Source: Trichopria drosophilae
Taxonomy: Eukaryota; Arthropoda; Insecta; Hymenoptera; Diapriidae
Direction: 5' to 3'
NCBI GenBank assembly: GCA_030407085.1
Contig: CM059584.1
Coordinates: forward strand, 125,769,001 to 125,833,000
Length of the DNA stretch: 64,000 nucleotides
Positions 41,235-53,633 of this stretch are shown here, piece after piece; the first letter of the stretch is position 1, and the number at the start of each line of letters is the position of its first letter. The position numbers and the translations under genes are program-made. The notes beneath the pieces were generated by a model, which made no database searches, was not told where the DNA came from, and worked only from the letters and a program-made list of their open reading frames with translations.

Positions 41235-41997
41235 TATCCACAAAATCTTCGTCTTTTAGGATTTCTATTCTATTCTATCAAATTCTAATGGTTCAAAAGA
41301 ATGTTTTATTATGTCTAAAAGAATACATATTTTAACACTTCGAAAATCTTTGTTTTTTATAGGTTATAATTGGTATTATACTACGTACAAATACCGTCTT
41401 TGAAACTGATATATACATATATCCGAAACACTTGAAGAAAAATTATCGAAAAAGTTGTTTGAAGTTCTTAAAGATCCTTGCACAATTTTTGCGCTTTTTC
41501 CCACCTTCTGTTATGCTCGTTGTCCAATACCTCGTGTTTTATATCTTCAATTGGCAAAGAGTTCAATACAGGTAACAAAAAACGTCCTGGACAACACTTG
41601 CGAAGAAGAATCAATCTCCTGTTTGATAGCAGGTTGTTTTCTACATACGAATCAAACATGACTACACTGTAAAAAATGTAAATCAAATTTACAATTTTGT
41701 TGTGATTTTCATGTCTAAAAATATGTTGATATTACCACGTTAAACGTTGTAAATTCCCTACGAGAGGTTAGGAATTTCAGATCGATTTGTAAATTGTCTA
41801 CACTGAAGGTGGTAAATTTACAACGCGACGCGTTTTTTCCATGCTATAAGTGGGTAAAAATCGAGCCCATACCGTACATGGTAAATTTACAATATGAGGG
41901 GAAAACCCATTGGTGTAGTAGTAAAATTAATTTTTACATTAACATTCCACATATTTTAGTTTTATTTTGTTTTTAAATGTAAAACGGAGGAATACAT

Positions 41998-42115
41998 TGT
42001 GTTACGGACAGAATCGATGTTTTATCGACTGCGGTACCCGGCGTAGGTTTTTTCCCACAAAGGTGGTTTTCCCTACGCCATTGCACACCCGAATGGGGGT
42101 ACCTCTCAAAATGAA
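41998..42115 (-). repeat. Inverted copy of the 118-bp arm
   Basis: Reverse complement of 41022-41139, with few differences (for example GCCATGGCG against GCAATGGCG). It lies inside the element at 41665-43310. Confidence 0.8.
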
Positions 42116-42121
42116 GCAGGC

Positions 42122-42433
42122 CTGTTAGGTAAATTATGTAAAAGGCTCTTCAAAATGGTGACGATCTCGATATAATTATTTGTAATTCGAATAGTATAAT
42201 ATCGATGTGTAATATGACGTTGTAGTCTATTTAAATATTCGAGAGTTGGAAACATCGAACGAAGATGTGAAAAAGTGACGATCGGGTTGAGAGGGAACGT
42301 TCTGGAACGTGAGAAGGTTAGAAGTCCGCGCCGCGATCGGATCGTCACCGGTTGATCGCAATAAATTAATACGTTTTTAGTCGGCCGATCAAACCGCGTG
42401 TTTTTATTTACAAGCCCTTCCACCAGTCGTTAA
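42122..42433. repeat. Possible solo LTR
   Basis: It begins TGTTAGG and ends GTTAACA. Near its end are AATAAATTAATACG and TTTTTATTTACAAGCCC, which look like an LTR polyadenylation region. No matching flanking duplication was found, and no internal retrotransposon sequence is nearby. This is a suggestion only. Confidence 0.3.
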
Positions 42434-42801
42434 CACAGTGAAAAATTCATTATAAGATGTATTTTCATATTTTGGAGATTTTTAGAGCTATAATCTTTTG
42501 TCGAAAGAAAATATTAAATCTAAATTCTTTTGTTGAGAGAAAAACTTTGATCGAAAGCATGTTTTAGAGCTGTACTCTTTTGTCGATAAAACTTTTGTTG
42601 AGAGAAAACATTAAATCATAAAATTTAAATTCATAAATTATTAAAATAACAAATTATTATTACAAGCCACTACAATTGGTTCAGAATTACGTGCATAAAT
42701 TTTACCACATAATGTAGAGTTCAAATCACCTGCCCGCATAAGGCTATTGCGCTTTAGTACAGAACTTAAAATTTTCCCTGTATTTTGATGTAAATTTACT
42801 A

Positions 42802-43076
42802 CAGTGGCCCTCCCCTTATTTTAACTTTCTTTCGTCCCTTATGTTAACTTCTTCCCCTTATGAGTTCCCCCACCATTCGCAATTTGGAAGTGTTAAAAAA
42901 AGTGCGAATTGCTGTTTACGATTGCGCATACAGGTGAAGAAAGACGCCACCTATATCTCCTCTCTGTTTTTATTCTCTCATACTGCCAGTGGTGAGGATG
43001 AGGGGAAGCGATAAAATAAGGGAAGAAGCCGCCATCTTCCTTGACTCGAAAAGTTAAAATAAGGGGAGGGCCACCG
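42802..43076. mobile_element. 275-bp MITE, TA target
   Basis: Left end CAGTGGCCCTCCCCTTATTT; right end (reverse complement) CGGTGGCCCTCCCCTTATTT. TA adjoins both sides (42800-42801, 43077-43078). Same general design as the MITE at 18464-18748, with repeated CCCTTATxTTAACTT boxes. Confidence 0.75.
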
Positions 43077-43310
43077 TATTCTCTTGGAGAATTTAAACTT
43101 CTCTACGAGGGTAATATTACCGTAACCTGTAAAATCCATTTTCAATTATAAATTTACAATTACAAGTTGACATTTACAAAGGTAAAGAAGTAATATTCAC
43201 AGTACCTATGTAAATTTACAATAATATTGCGTAAAAGTCCTACTTGTAGCATGGGCAATATTGGGTCCCATTCTGCAAGTTGTAAATTTACATTTCCATT
43301 TTTTACAGTG

Positions 43311-44162
43311 TATATGACCGGTCGTAATGATCGACTTCCTAACCTACAGACGCAGTTTTACTTCAAAGTTCAAAGATAATAAAATTTTGTAAATGTATAG
43401 AATATTATTTAATAAATAAAGATAGGAATCAATACAATATTTTATGTACAAAAAATTATCGTTACATGCCTTCTTTTTATACACAAACTATCCCATTATA
43501 GAGCTTGAGTATATTCGAAAATCGCGTTATTCTTCATTTACCAGCATAATTTACCAAACGTAAAATGTAAATTAAAAATTGTGGGAAGTTTGATCGAAAT
43601 TTAGGTTCTGAAAATGAATGTACACCGTATCTACCGAAATAATTTCAATACTTTTCAATAATATTACGAAAAGTGATCAGATGTTGACTGAACTTATGAA
43701 TCTGGTGTGTATAGGTTAGAAACGGGTTCTAGACTTTTTCTAAACTGGTTCATAAACTGAATTATAGCAGGTAATAATTGTTCTTATATCCAAAAATTAC
43801 CGTGTTTATACTACTAAAGGTATGTGGCTTTTAACTTTTAAAAGACCGTATATTTATGCCCACTACGAGAATCTTTAAAAATATTTTTTTTTCTTATATG
43901 TAAAGGCTCTTATATGTAGCGGTATTAGAATTCGAAAAGACACTTATTTTCTCAGAACATATGGAACATTCTCTTCGCTGTAAATGTTGTCCTTAACTAT
44001 AAGCGGTATTTGATCACCATTTCCATTAATTATAGTCAAATATAGATGTATATACAATGGTTTACCCGGGAATACAAGTTTTGATAATTCGTTCAATAAT
44101 TATGGGTGAACAAATTGTTTCAACTTATATTTAAATGGTTAAGGCAACTTATTTCGACTAAA
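43311..44162. other. Spacer, no gene seen
   Basis: A+T-rich unique sequence, no coding signal. Confidence 0.4.
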
Positions 44163-44528
44163 GGGGGTTCTAGAGTTGTCTCTCTGTAAGGTAGGGAGTT
44201 TCACTAAATAACGTAAATTGAAGATTGCAATTTTCAAAAATCGTGCCTTGTAAAGCCAATTTTAATTACTATAGACGGTATCCTAGAGATTACGAAATTC
44301 ATTAATTGAGAACGGACCTATAATTTTCGGAAATAAATAAAAATCACTAATTTCCGAAAATTCTCCGTCAGTTCTCAATTAATTTCTTTGACATTTTCAA
44401 GGATACCGTGTATAATAATTAGAATTGCCCTTACTGAGCCCGAATATTGAAAAATCGATTCAGTCAATTTTTATTTATAGTTTTTAGTGAAAATTCCGAC
44501 CTTATCGGTCGAGCACTTTAGAACCCCT
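44163..44528. mobile_element. 366-bp foldback MITE
   Basis: The arms start GGGGTTCTAGAGT / GGGGTTCTAAAGT and match along about 170 bp. Shared blocks are CAATTTTxAxTACTATAxACGGTATCCT, TTAATTGAGAAC and ATTTTCGGAAAT. The centre is an A+T-rich loop at about 44340. Target duplication not clear. Confidence 0.7.
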
Positions 44529-47500
44529 TGAGCTGTTCACGTTTCAAAACTTAAAAAATAAAAAATTCAATATGAGAACCTAATGAAAATAGAAGATATA
44601 AATTCTAGAAAACGTGTATCGTAATTAATATATATGTAAATTATATTTAAGGTTTATTAACTTATTACATCATTGGTCGGTAGCTATGTAAATCCGCGTT
44701 AGTTATCACATATACCACATTTGGCGCCACAAGACGGCATTATCAGATCCTAATGCAATATGTATATGAATGTGTTATATATTATATAATATTAAATATT
44801 GTATTCACCACTGAAATTAAAATATTAAATTTCTAATTACTACAGTTTGAATATAAGACAGTAATTTCAAAAATAAAAAAGGCGATAAAAAATTCAAATA
44901 TAAACATTTTTTGTTCAATTGCATTTTTCACATATATTTTCAAAATGTAATGTATTTTTGGTATTTTCAGTAGCAATAAGATAGCAGTTCAATTATTTTT
45001 AGCCAACTTCGAAAATGATACTTACAAAACTCAGTCGATAACTTTCAAGTGTTCGCGATGACTCCCGGAGATGGCGGCACTAGGCACAAGTTGTAAATGT
45101 CAACCAAAAGTGCAGGGTCTGTCGCAAGTCGCAAGTTTTATTGGCGATTCAAACAACTCACTGTATATGGTGTTCAATGTACACGTACAGTTCAAGTATA
45201 CGTAGAGTTTAAAAGTTTATAAAGTTAATTTTTAAGTTTTATTGTGAAATTGATTTTCTCGTGAAAAAATGTCCCCTCTAATAGAATTGGAGCATTTACT
45301 TGACGCACTTAGAGGGTTTGTTAGACCTCTTCGTGAAATAGAGAGGTTATAAAAATTATAGTTTTTGTGGGTATTCGAGAAGAGAAAAACTCATTTGTAA
45401 AAATTCAGGATCTTTTTGTCAGGATGACAAAAATTCACGAAGATCCTCCACGAAGTACCATGAAGTACAAATCCAGATTAATAAAAAAATGAAAAAGTGG
45501 AAGAAAAAATAAAATCAATTTCATATTCGTGTCCAGCAGGTGCTTCAAAAGGAACACTGCTGTAAACATGCAACATTTATTTACATTGAAAAGTAATTAT
45601 ATATGTATAATATTCTGTTAATTTTACTAAAATATAACAAAAGATATATTGAAGTATTTTTAGCAAATAATAATATAATAATATGTTAAAGTATTAATTC
45701 TCTTAATATTAAATAAAATGAACATAACCCAAAATTTTGACTTATACTTAGTTATTTTTATTATTCTTAAAAATTTACTTGCTCAATTAGTAACTGACTT
45801 TCACTATTATTCTAAGAGTTATTAACTAATTTAGATTATAGAGTATGCAAATCGTTTTATTTAATACATAATTCTTCAGGCACGATGAAGAATGGGGGAC
45901 GTTGACATGCATTTTTTTCGACTGGAATCTTGCAGTTATTTCGTTCCTATTTTCTTTCTCCTCTGTCTGAAAAAACATATTTTCTTCCACGATTATTAGT
46001 TATATTTAAATAATGTGGAAAGTATCAATAACCTCGAGTTAATAGTAAACCAAACTTGAAAACCTCTAAAAAATGTATATATTTACATTGATCACCATAC
46101 TGTACATATTAGTTCAAACTCGAACACCAGGTGCACCACTTTAGCTATTTGAATCGACAATAATAATATATGTGAAAGTGAAGTACATAAAATACTTATA
46201 TGAAGTTCATTTTAATTGTGGGTATATTAAATAAGAAACAGCAGAATTTCGAGTAAATTCAACGATACGGAAGGTTCATTATATTCAATCCATCCCCGTT
46301 TGCTGGGAAGATCGTTTATTTTTCAGAGAATAATAGTACATTATGTGCCAAGAGCGCAATTATCGATCTTCGAATTGAATTGAATAATATCACCTTGTCT
46401 GACAATTCAAGTGGGGCAGTGCCTCAAGACCTAAAATTCCGCCAGCTCGCGCACTATAAAACTTTCAAAGAAATACAAATTTCAATTATCACCAAGAAAA
46501 TTACAAATAAATAAGTTTCGCTACTCTGAATAAAGTATTTTTTTTAATGTTATGCAGCATATATTGTTCCCGTAAGAAGCAGGTAATCTGTTATAAATAA
46601 TAGGTGTTCTGTCCATGGATATTAATGATTTAGTATGTGGTTTTTCGTTATATCAATATTTAAATTGATTATAATTTGAATGAAGATAATTCAATCATGA
46701 AATACACTCGTTGATATGTTTATATTATATGTATATTGCAGGCAATGTGTCATCCCATTAACGGAACTCAATTTCAGACTCACACAAATGAAACTCTCTT
46801 TAAGGAAAACTTTCTCCTTATTGAGTAATGTCACTTTTGTGAATACGTGAATATATAAAAATTGGTTCGTGTTCCAGATCCTACGGAAATAATAAATTAT
46901 TTAACAATGTATGATTTATTCTGCATATATTAAGTTCAAAATAATATATCCATTATTTTCATAATTATTAATATTAATACTTACATTTTTATGTTAAGCG
47001 TGATAATACGCGAAAGATAAAATGATCACAATTGAAATACAAATAAGTTATCACATTTTAACGTTTAATGTTTAATATGATGATGATAATGGGTGAAAAA
47101 ATAATACTTTTAACATCTATATATCTAGGGTTAATTGCTTATGAGTATTAGAATATATGCTAAATAAGTGCTAGATAATTTATTCTATATATGGGCATAT
47201 CCCTGGAACTTTTAATTTTCTTGAGGATGAGGGGTTCAAACCTTTTCCATGAAATATTTTACATAGCAATCCCATAAAGTATCAGTAAATATATTTATTT
47301 TTGGAGGAACATGATAACTGGAAGTCGGGTTTATATCATTTAAACCTAGAAAAAGTTCAAATCGTTCCACATTTGCTGTTACAGCACAGATGATATCAAA
47401 TTTTTTCCAATGTACTTGCTATAACTTTTTTAAACCATTGGATATTCACTTAAAATGCTTTTTACAGGTTCCCTACTATCTAAGTAATATGGGACGAAAG

Positions 47501-48255
47501 TACGCATGCGTGCCTATAAATAAGAAAGGGTTAGAATGCACTAAACTACGGTAAAACATGTTTTTCGAAAATACAACCTTTATTACTGTTTGTGCTATAA
47601 CTTTTTTAGGTTTTACTTTAGCTAAAGTGTCGAAAACTTGTCTTATACTAGGCGAAAGACCCTATAAAATATCGGTAAGTATTTGGGCATGCCCATTCAG
47701 ACAAATTTTGTATAACACTTTGAATTTTAAAACTTAAAGCGCCAATCATTACAAAAAATACCTTTCGATCTGGCACACTTTACTATCCACTTAAAATGGT
47801 TCTCAAACCATCGCTTCTGGTAATTTGTATCTCAAACATTTCGTAAGCAATTTCTTCCATAATAGTAATAAATATATATATGGTCACACGGTGGTATTTC
47901 AATAAAATTAATCTTTTTTATAATCGATCATTCCGTGTCAGGAGGTAAATAAGGACACTATTTATGTTCGTTAACGTTTCGACGTTCAATTGAACATTCC
48001 TTTATTAATAATAAATACACACATTATATGTAACTTAAATTAATCTTTAAAAAAACAACAACCTTGGACACAAGTAAACATTGTATTCGAATTAAATGTC
48101 AAAAATATACATTTTCGACAAGTCAGAAAGAAATTAATAAAAATAATTATTTTGGAGGTTGCGAAACAATACATCGTTCCGTTTATATCTATTCGTCTAC
48201 TGTGTGGTTTGAAAATTATTGACAAATAATATGTAAGTGTCGAGAACAATCAAAC
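44529..48255. other. Long A+T-rich region without identified genes
   Basis: No ORF longer than about 60 codons with any recognised domain. The blocks GCTATAACTTTTTTA and CAGTAAATAT / CGGTAAGTAT recur between 47270 and 47670, which suggests old internal duplications. A GC-richer patch with GGAGATGGCGGCACTAGG lies at 45070. Confidence 0.45.
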
Positions 48256-48466
48256 ACATGACAATAAGCTTCTTGTTTACTATTTACAAAAATAAATATG
48301 AATAGTATTTTTTCAATTTTTAGCTTTACTGCATTGTTTTATTTCCGGTATGGAAAGTATATATAGCTGCTATCGACACATTTTAAATAATTGTAAAGCT
48401 AAAAATTGAAAAAATACTATTCACATTTATTATTGTAAATAGTAAAGAAGAAGCTTATTGTCATGT
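48256..48466. repeat. Hairpin with ~72-bp arms
   Basis: ATGACAATAAGCTTCTTG... (48258-48330) is inverted at 48393-48465 (...AGAAGCTTATTGTCAT), with few mismatches. The loop is about 62 bp. Confidence 0.85.
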
Positions 48467-51400
48467 GCATCGAGTACGATTGTCATTTGCACGAGGGCCG
48501 GAGCAACCATTCTGAGTAAAACATATAATGTTTTCGTGCGTAAAGTGCGATTTCACGCACAGTTTTTATAAGAAAATTTGCGTATTTCGTAAAGAAATGT
48601 ACAATTTTTTCACAAATTACTATTTTTAATGAAATTGTTTTCCTTGGAGTTTTATGCTCACTGTCATTTATTAAATATTGATCGGTGTACCTTTTTTCTG
48701 ATATTTTATGTAGTATTGATGAAGCTAAATCATATAAGAAAGTCGTGCTATTATATTTTGTATGTCAATAGTTATCAGTTGTAAACATGTTTTGTTTTCT
48801 ATACTGTTTAACGTTTTTATTTCTTAACCGTTTGCGGTACGGTGGTGTAGAATTTATACCACCTATTTCCGCACTGGTTGTTTTGTTTATAAGTCAAAAT
48901 TTAATCGATTCTTTCGTTTTTTTTTTGTTATTTTAATATCATAACATGTCAAAGAACCTGAAATTATGTGCATTTAGTCAATATTTTCTGCAATTTTGAG
49001 GCTCTATTTGTGAGGCTATATTCGACCCTAAAAACCCCTTAGCCCCCAGTTTCAGCTTGATCAAGTAATTTTTTCTGAATTTGGTCCGCCATATTGGATC
49101 CGCCATCTTGAATTTTGAAAATCTGAATCCGGATTCGTACTCAGCGACCCCGAATACCCTGGAATAAACAGTTTCAGCATTTTTTTCTGGAGTGGAATAT
49201 TAACAGTTTTAAGGATATGCCCATATATGTATTTAATACAAACTATATTAATTTATTGAAATTATTATTTTAAACGCTATAATTTTTGCAAAACCGTTTG
49301 TAGCATATTACCACCTTCCATCCTCAGTGCGTTTTACTGGCCATTGAGGTTGATTAGAAGAATGTTTACAAAATAATAAACAATATTAAAAAAAGGAAAT
49401 AGGAATTTTGGGAAACCCGAAAGGATCATTTTCGGCTTTTCATGCATTCGGATATTATTCATTCTTAATTTTGGAACATTCGTAGTTTAATGATTCGGAA
49501 TTTCGCATATTCGTATAATTTTCGTTCCTCATTCCTATCATTCCGATATAAATATGTTGGCTTTTTACACTTTCGACAAATCTTTTTTCAGGATTTCGAA
49601 CTGTTTGGGCTATTAAGATTTTCGTACACTCCGATCTTTGTACTCCACTCTATTTGTTTAGTAACCAATTTATTTCTTAGTGAGAATCGTTTGCAAGTTA
49701 CCCCTATACCTATTTTTTTGTATGGATTTTGGAAGTAATAAGCGGTTGGTTTCCTCTACTAAGTACTTTTTTTGCTTGTACACATGTGATTAGTTTGCAA
49801 CGAAATAATTTGTAGATTTTATTCAGCTAATTATATTGAGAGCTATTTTTAATTATTTTAGAGCAGTTACTGCAGTTGACGAATTGTTGTTGAGGACCTA
49901 GTGATCTATGTATAGCAATTAAAAAGTAGTCAAACCAACTTCTATAATATTTATAAATTATATCACCTATAGCAAAATTCATTTCTGGAACTCATCCTCA
50001 AGTTTCATCAAATTCCATTAAAAATTTTTCAACTTTGTGAAGATTGAAGAGACCACTTTCGGACTATTTACTCACCTGTATCAACAGAAAAGTTTGTAAT
50101 TGGTTCTATTTCTAGGTGTATCGCAAATAACAGTTCAGATATTCAATGTAACCTTAAGGAAACAACATTAACATTCTGCAAGAGGTTGTCATAAAAAATG
50201 GTATCATCTTCCTACTCCACTTCTAAGTATTGCAAAAAGTAAAACCTTAGAATGTCATGACTTCAGTATTTAACACCTAACAGAAAATAGATGCCAAATA
50301 TTACGCCTTCAGAAAAATTCTAAAAATCTGGAAATCATCTGTAGCGGTGGATTGTTTTCGAAAACAATTTGAAGAGAATAAAACACACAAACATCAATTT
50401 TTGTAGTAGTAAATTTATTCGAATGTAACAGTATATATTAAGTATATATATAAAAGTATATACAAGATTATAGTTTTTATACACGAGAAACGGCGCTCGA
50501 TTCTATTTGGTCGCTTGACGTATATCTATAATAAACAAAAGCGTGACTGTGACTGTGCTGTGTGAGTAAAGGAATGAAGTTACAGCAGTTTTACGAGCTT
50601 GCTTTAGACTTATTAGTATTCAGGCCCACATTTAGGCACCATTTTTTAACGATGTAAAAAACGTAGGAATGTATTGCCAATGATTGTTAATAAAAAATAA
50701 ATTACTATCGAAAACAAAGTTTTTTAAATACAACGTAAATACAAAAATTAAATTAGATAAAGTAATTATAACAATTTTGCCTATACTATTTTAAATTGAT
50801 TAATTTCTTTAGTTTTAATGCTTTTCGGTCATTAAAATCAGAAGAGGGTTGTAATAAATTGTTGTTGCATGTTAGCAAAAAATAGAGAGATCGCATTGAG
50901 TTTTTATAATATATTGAATTCGAAATATTAAAATTTAAAGAAGCAGTGTGGTTAACAAATCTTCTAATGTTTCTTTAATACTCCGGGGGTGGAACTAGAT
51001 TTTGCGCCCTGCAGTGAAATACTCGGGCGCAAATTATCGAGCCCCACGCCTGTCGTATTAAAAAAATATCGTATGCAACACTGGCGACAAATCGATCTAC
51101 GACGAGTGCAAATTTGTCGTATGAGCGAAGCGAGACATAATTGTGTCCTTGTTACATAATTTTTGTTTCATCGTCACAATATAAAATTAATGTTTCTATT
51201 ATTATTCTAGTCATCTACAGAATAAAGACATTGGAATGTAAAAGTCGTATCTACAGTACACTTTAGTTTACTGTTCCATCATTTATTTATTACAAATTTT
51301 AAACATTTTGTCAATTTTGTTCTTTGTGTTATGTCATGACCACAAGTATAAAAACCAATGAAATTAATTGATTTCTAGTAAGATAGATCGATAGAAAAAA

Positions 51401-53243
51401 CTTAATTTGAATGTTAAAGTATTATGCAAACTCCACATCTTTATAACAGTTCATTTGCTTCGGTTGTTTATGTAAACTTATTTCTATGATACATGAAAGA
51501 GCACTTGGCTGCTAATCAACGAAATTTATAAACTTTAAATAATACATTTAGTGCAATGGTCATTCTTCATATTTATGTAATTTCTCTCCTAATCTTCGTT
51601 AGTCGAATATTAGTAATAAGAACCTACAAACTCCAACTAATCATTGTACTAGTCAAAAACGCACGTCAAATGCAAAGTTTGGAATAAATAGACCGAAAAT
51701 AAATTCATATAAATGCATTTAAATATTTAGTTATTGCGATTTAAGTAAGCATATACTTTCGTAAACCAAATTTATAGTAAATTGAGTCCCGCTTCATAGT
51801 TTACTGAATGAGTAGACAACAATAATTACTAACTGAATTTTTAACATCTTTCTTTTTCATTAGTACTATTAGACTAATTCGGACGAAGAGTAGAATTCTC
51901 GGAGAAATGTACATAACATCATTATAAAACGATTTAAGAGCACATACTTAAATCAGAAGTGTTTCATAACCATACTTTTAAGATATCGACTCTTCAAAAT
52001 AAGTGCATCTGAAATATTTTATTTAGACCTGCAGATATGACGTTTCATGTACATAAAAATCTTATTTAAGTAGCACCTCACGTCATTTAGGAATTGACGT
52101 TACTTATGAAGTCAACGATGCATCTCGATTACAATATACGATGTTCATCATCAGTCGTTAAATGCACTAATCGAAGAGTATTACACGTCGTAATGTTTAC
52201 GTCAGTAGTTCAATATATACTGTACAAAACTACCAAATGGTTATATTCACTAAATGATCGAATAAAACAAAATTGATCAAATTTAAATCAAAAGTGTATC
52301 AATCGGAGTTTATAGATGCTTCGATCTATCGATTTTCGATACATGATTGAATCTAATAGGATAAAGTTGTAGACCATTGCAACGTAGTCATATATCAAAT
52401 TTGAATCCATAACTGTCCAAAACACGAAAGATTTCTTCCATCGACTTTGGTCAAAATCTGATCAACTTTTTTACTCTGGTGAAAGATTCTTCGTACAAAA
52501 TTAAGTTAACGGAAAGTACTTACGCGCTTAGTCGTCAAAATGTACATCTTATCTAGATTTTAGTAGCTACAGGTATGTAAACTAATCTAATTATTGCTAG
52601 TAGCGCATGCGTTGAAAGGAGCCGTAGCAAATCAGCTCGTGCACGAATGCAGTTATTTACACGTAATGTCCATCGAGTATGAGATTTTCTCCACGGGAAA
52701 AACGAACGTTCGCATTGCTAACTATATAGGTCGTTTTTCTTACGATTACGGGTTTTGATTGAACGATTTTCGCGCCGGTTATCGATTCTTTATGGTACAT
52801 CGTTAAAGTTCGAGGCGTTTCGAAATCACGCGTCTTGAGAGGTTAATAGATTTTTCGACGACTGCGCGTTTGAATACATTAACCATTCGGACTTGCTTTT
52901 AATGTAATTTCTCGAACCTCTTTCACTTGGTGCGCACTAGAATGGCGCAGTGTCAAGGTTAATGATTTTCGAGCGCGGCGCGTGAGAGAAATCGAAGGAT
53001 TCGATATACATATGAGAGAGCTGGCCGCCTCAAAGGGAAAGAGAAGGCAGCATCCGTGAATGATTGAAAATGAAAATGATGTCAGGAGATGAAAATTGAG
53101 CGATGTCAATCATTGCTGCGCGATATTGAAGTAATCGGTGCATTTAAGGTCGGAGGAGAAGAGGGTCGAATACCAAGCAAGAGGTGGTAAAAAATAAAGT
53201 GAAGAAACAATCAAGGAAAAAAGGGACAAAAGGAAAGGAGCAA
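48467..53243. other. Long non-coding region, 3' of the host gene
   Basis: Mostly unique A+T-rich sequence. Noted items: CCGCCATATTGGATCCGCCATC at 49088 (a dispersed box, minus orientation), a (TA)-rich patch near 50440, GCGCAAATTATCGAG and a CGAAGCGAGAC patch at 51020-51130. 52700-53100 has higher GC. No coding signal could be supported. Confidence 0.45.
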
Positions 53244-53249
53244 TTTATT
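53244..53249 (-). terminator. Poly(A) signal of the minus-strand host gene
   Basis: AATAAA on the minus strand, 118 bp after the stop codon of the terminal exon, followed by T-rich downstream sequence. Position and context fit a 3' UTR end. Confidence 0.6.
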
Positions 53250-53366
53250 AAGGAATGACAATGTCTGAAGCTGAGATGAAGATGAATGGCAGAGTCGTTA
53301 GAGGGATAAAAAACGGAGGCAACGAGGAGCCATGTACGTAAAAAGACAATGAGAAAGGGGATTTCT

Positions 53367-53633
53367 TCAAGAGGATTTTGCGGCTCCGATTTCGCTACCT
53401 TGCTGACTGGATGACTTCGACTTCCTTTCGGGGTCCATCGCGATGGAAATGAATTCTTCGGAAATCTTCTTGTCCAGGCCGGTGTACGTTTTCGCGAGAT
53501 CCACTTGATCTTCGCCTATCGAGGTCATCCTTTTCGACGCTTGTTTCTCTTCCACGTGCTGCTGATGCTGACGTCGACGATCGACGCTGTCCACATGATC
53601 GGCAGAGTAATGCCGTTTGTGCTTGGCACGGAC
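53367..53633 (-). CDS. Membrane protein gene, terminal coding exon
   Basis: 89 codons including TGA (53367-53369). The segment begins after an AAAAG acceptor at 53634 (weak pyrimidine tract) in phase 0, the phase in which the previous exon ends. Upstream in this frame there are stops, so the exon cannot extend. The product is a hydrophilic C-terminal tail: VRAKHKRHYSADHVDS, a Gln/Arg-rich stretch, EDQVDLAKTYTGLDKKISEE and a Ser/Lys-rich end. Codon use is GC-richer than the flanks and a plausible 3' UTR follows. Two other overlapping minus-strand frames are shadows. The protein family is not recognised. Confidence 0.7.
   Translation of the reverse strand, partial: VRAKHKRHYSADHVDSVDRRRQHQQHVEEKQASKRMTSIGEDQVDLAKTYTGLDKKISEEFISIAMDPERKSKSSSQQGSEIGAAKSS

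Larger units (their letters stand above)
41665..43310. mobile_element. 1,646-bp element, TA target, rich in GTAAATTTAC
   Basis: The left end CACTGTAAAAAATG is mirrored by the right end CATTTTTTACAGTG, and TA adjoins both ends (41663-41664, 43311-43312). The body has at least five copies of the palindromic box GTAAATTTAC (near 41695, 41814, 41880, 43148, 43205). It also contains the inverted 118-bp arm, a possible solo LTR and another MITE. No transposase ORF. Confidence 0.65.
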
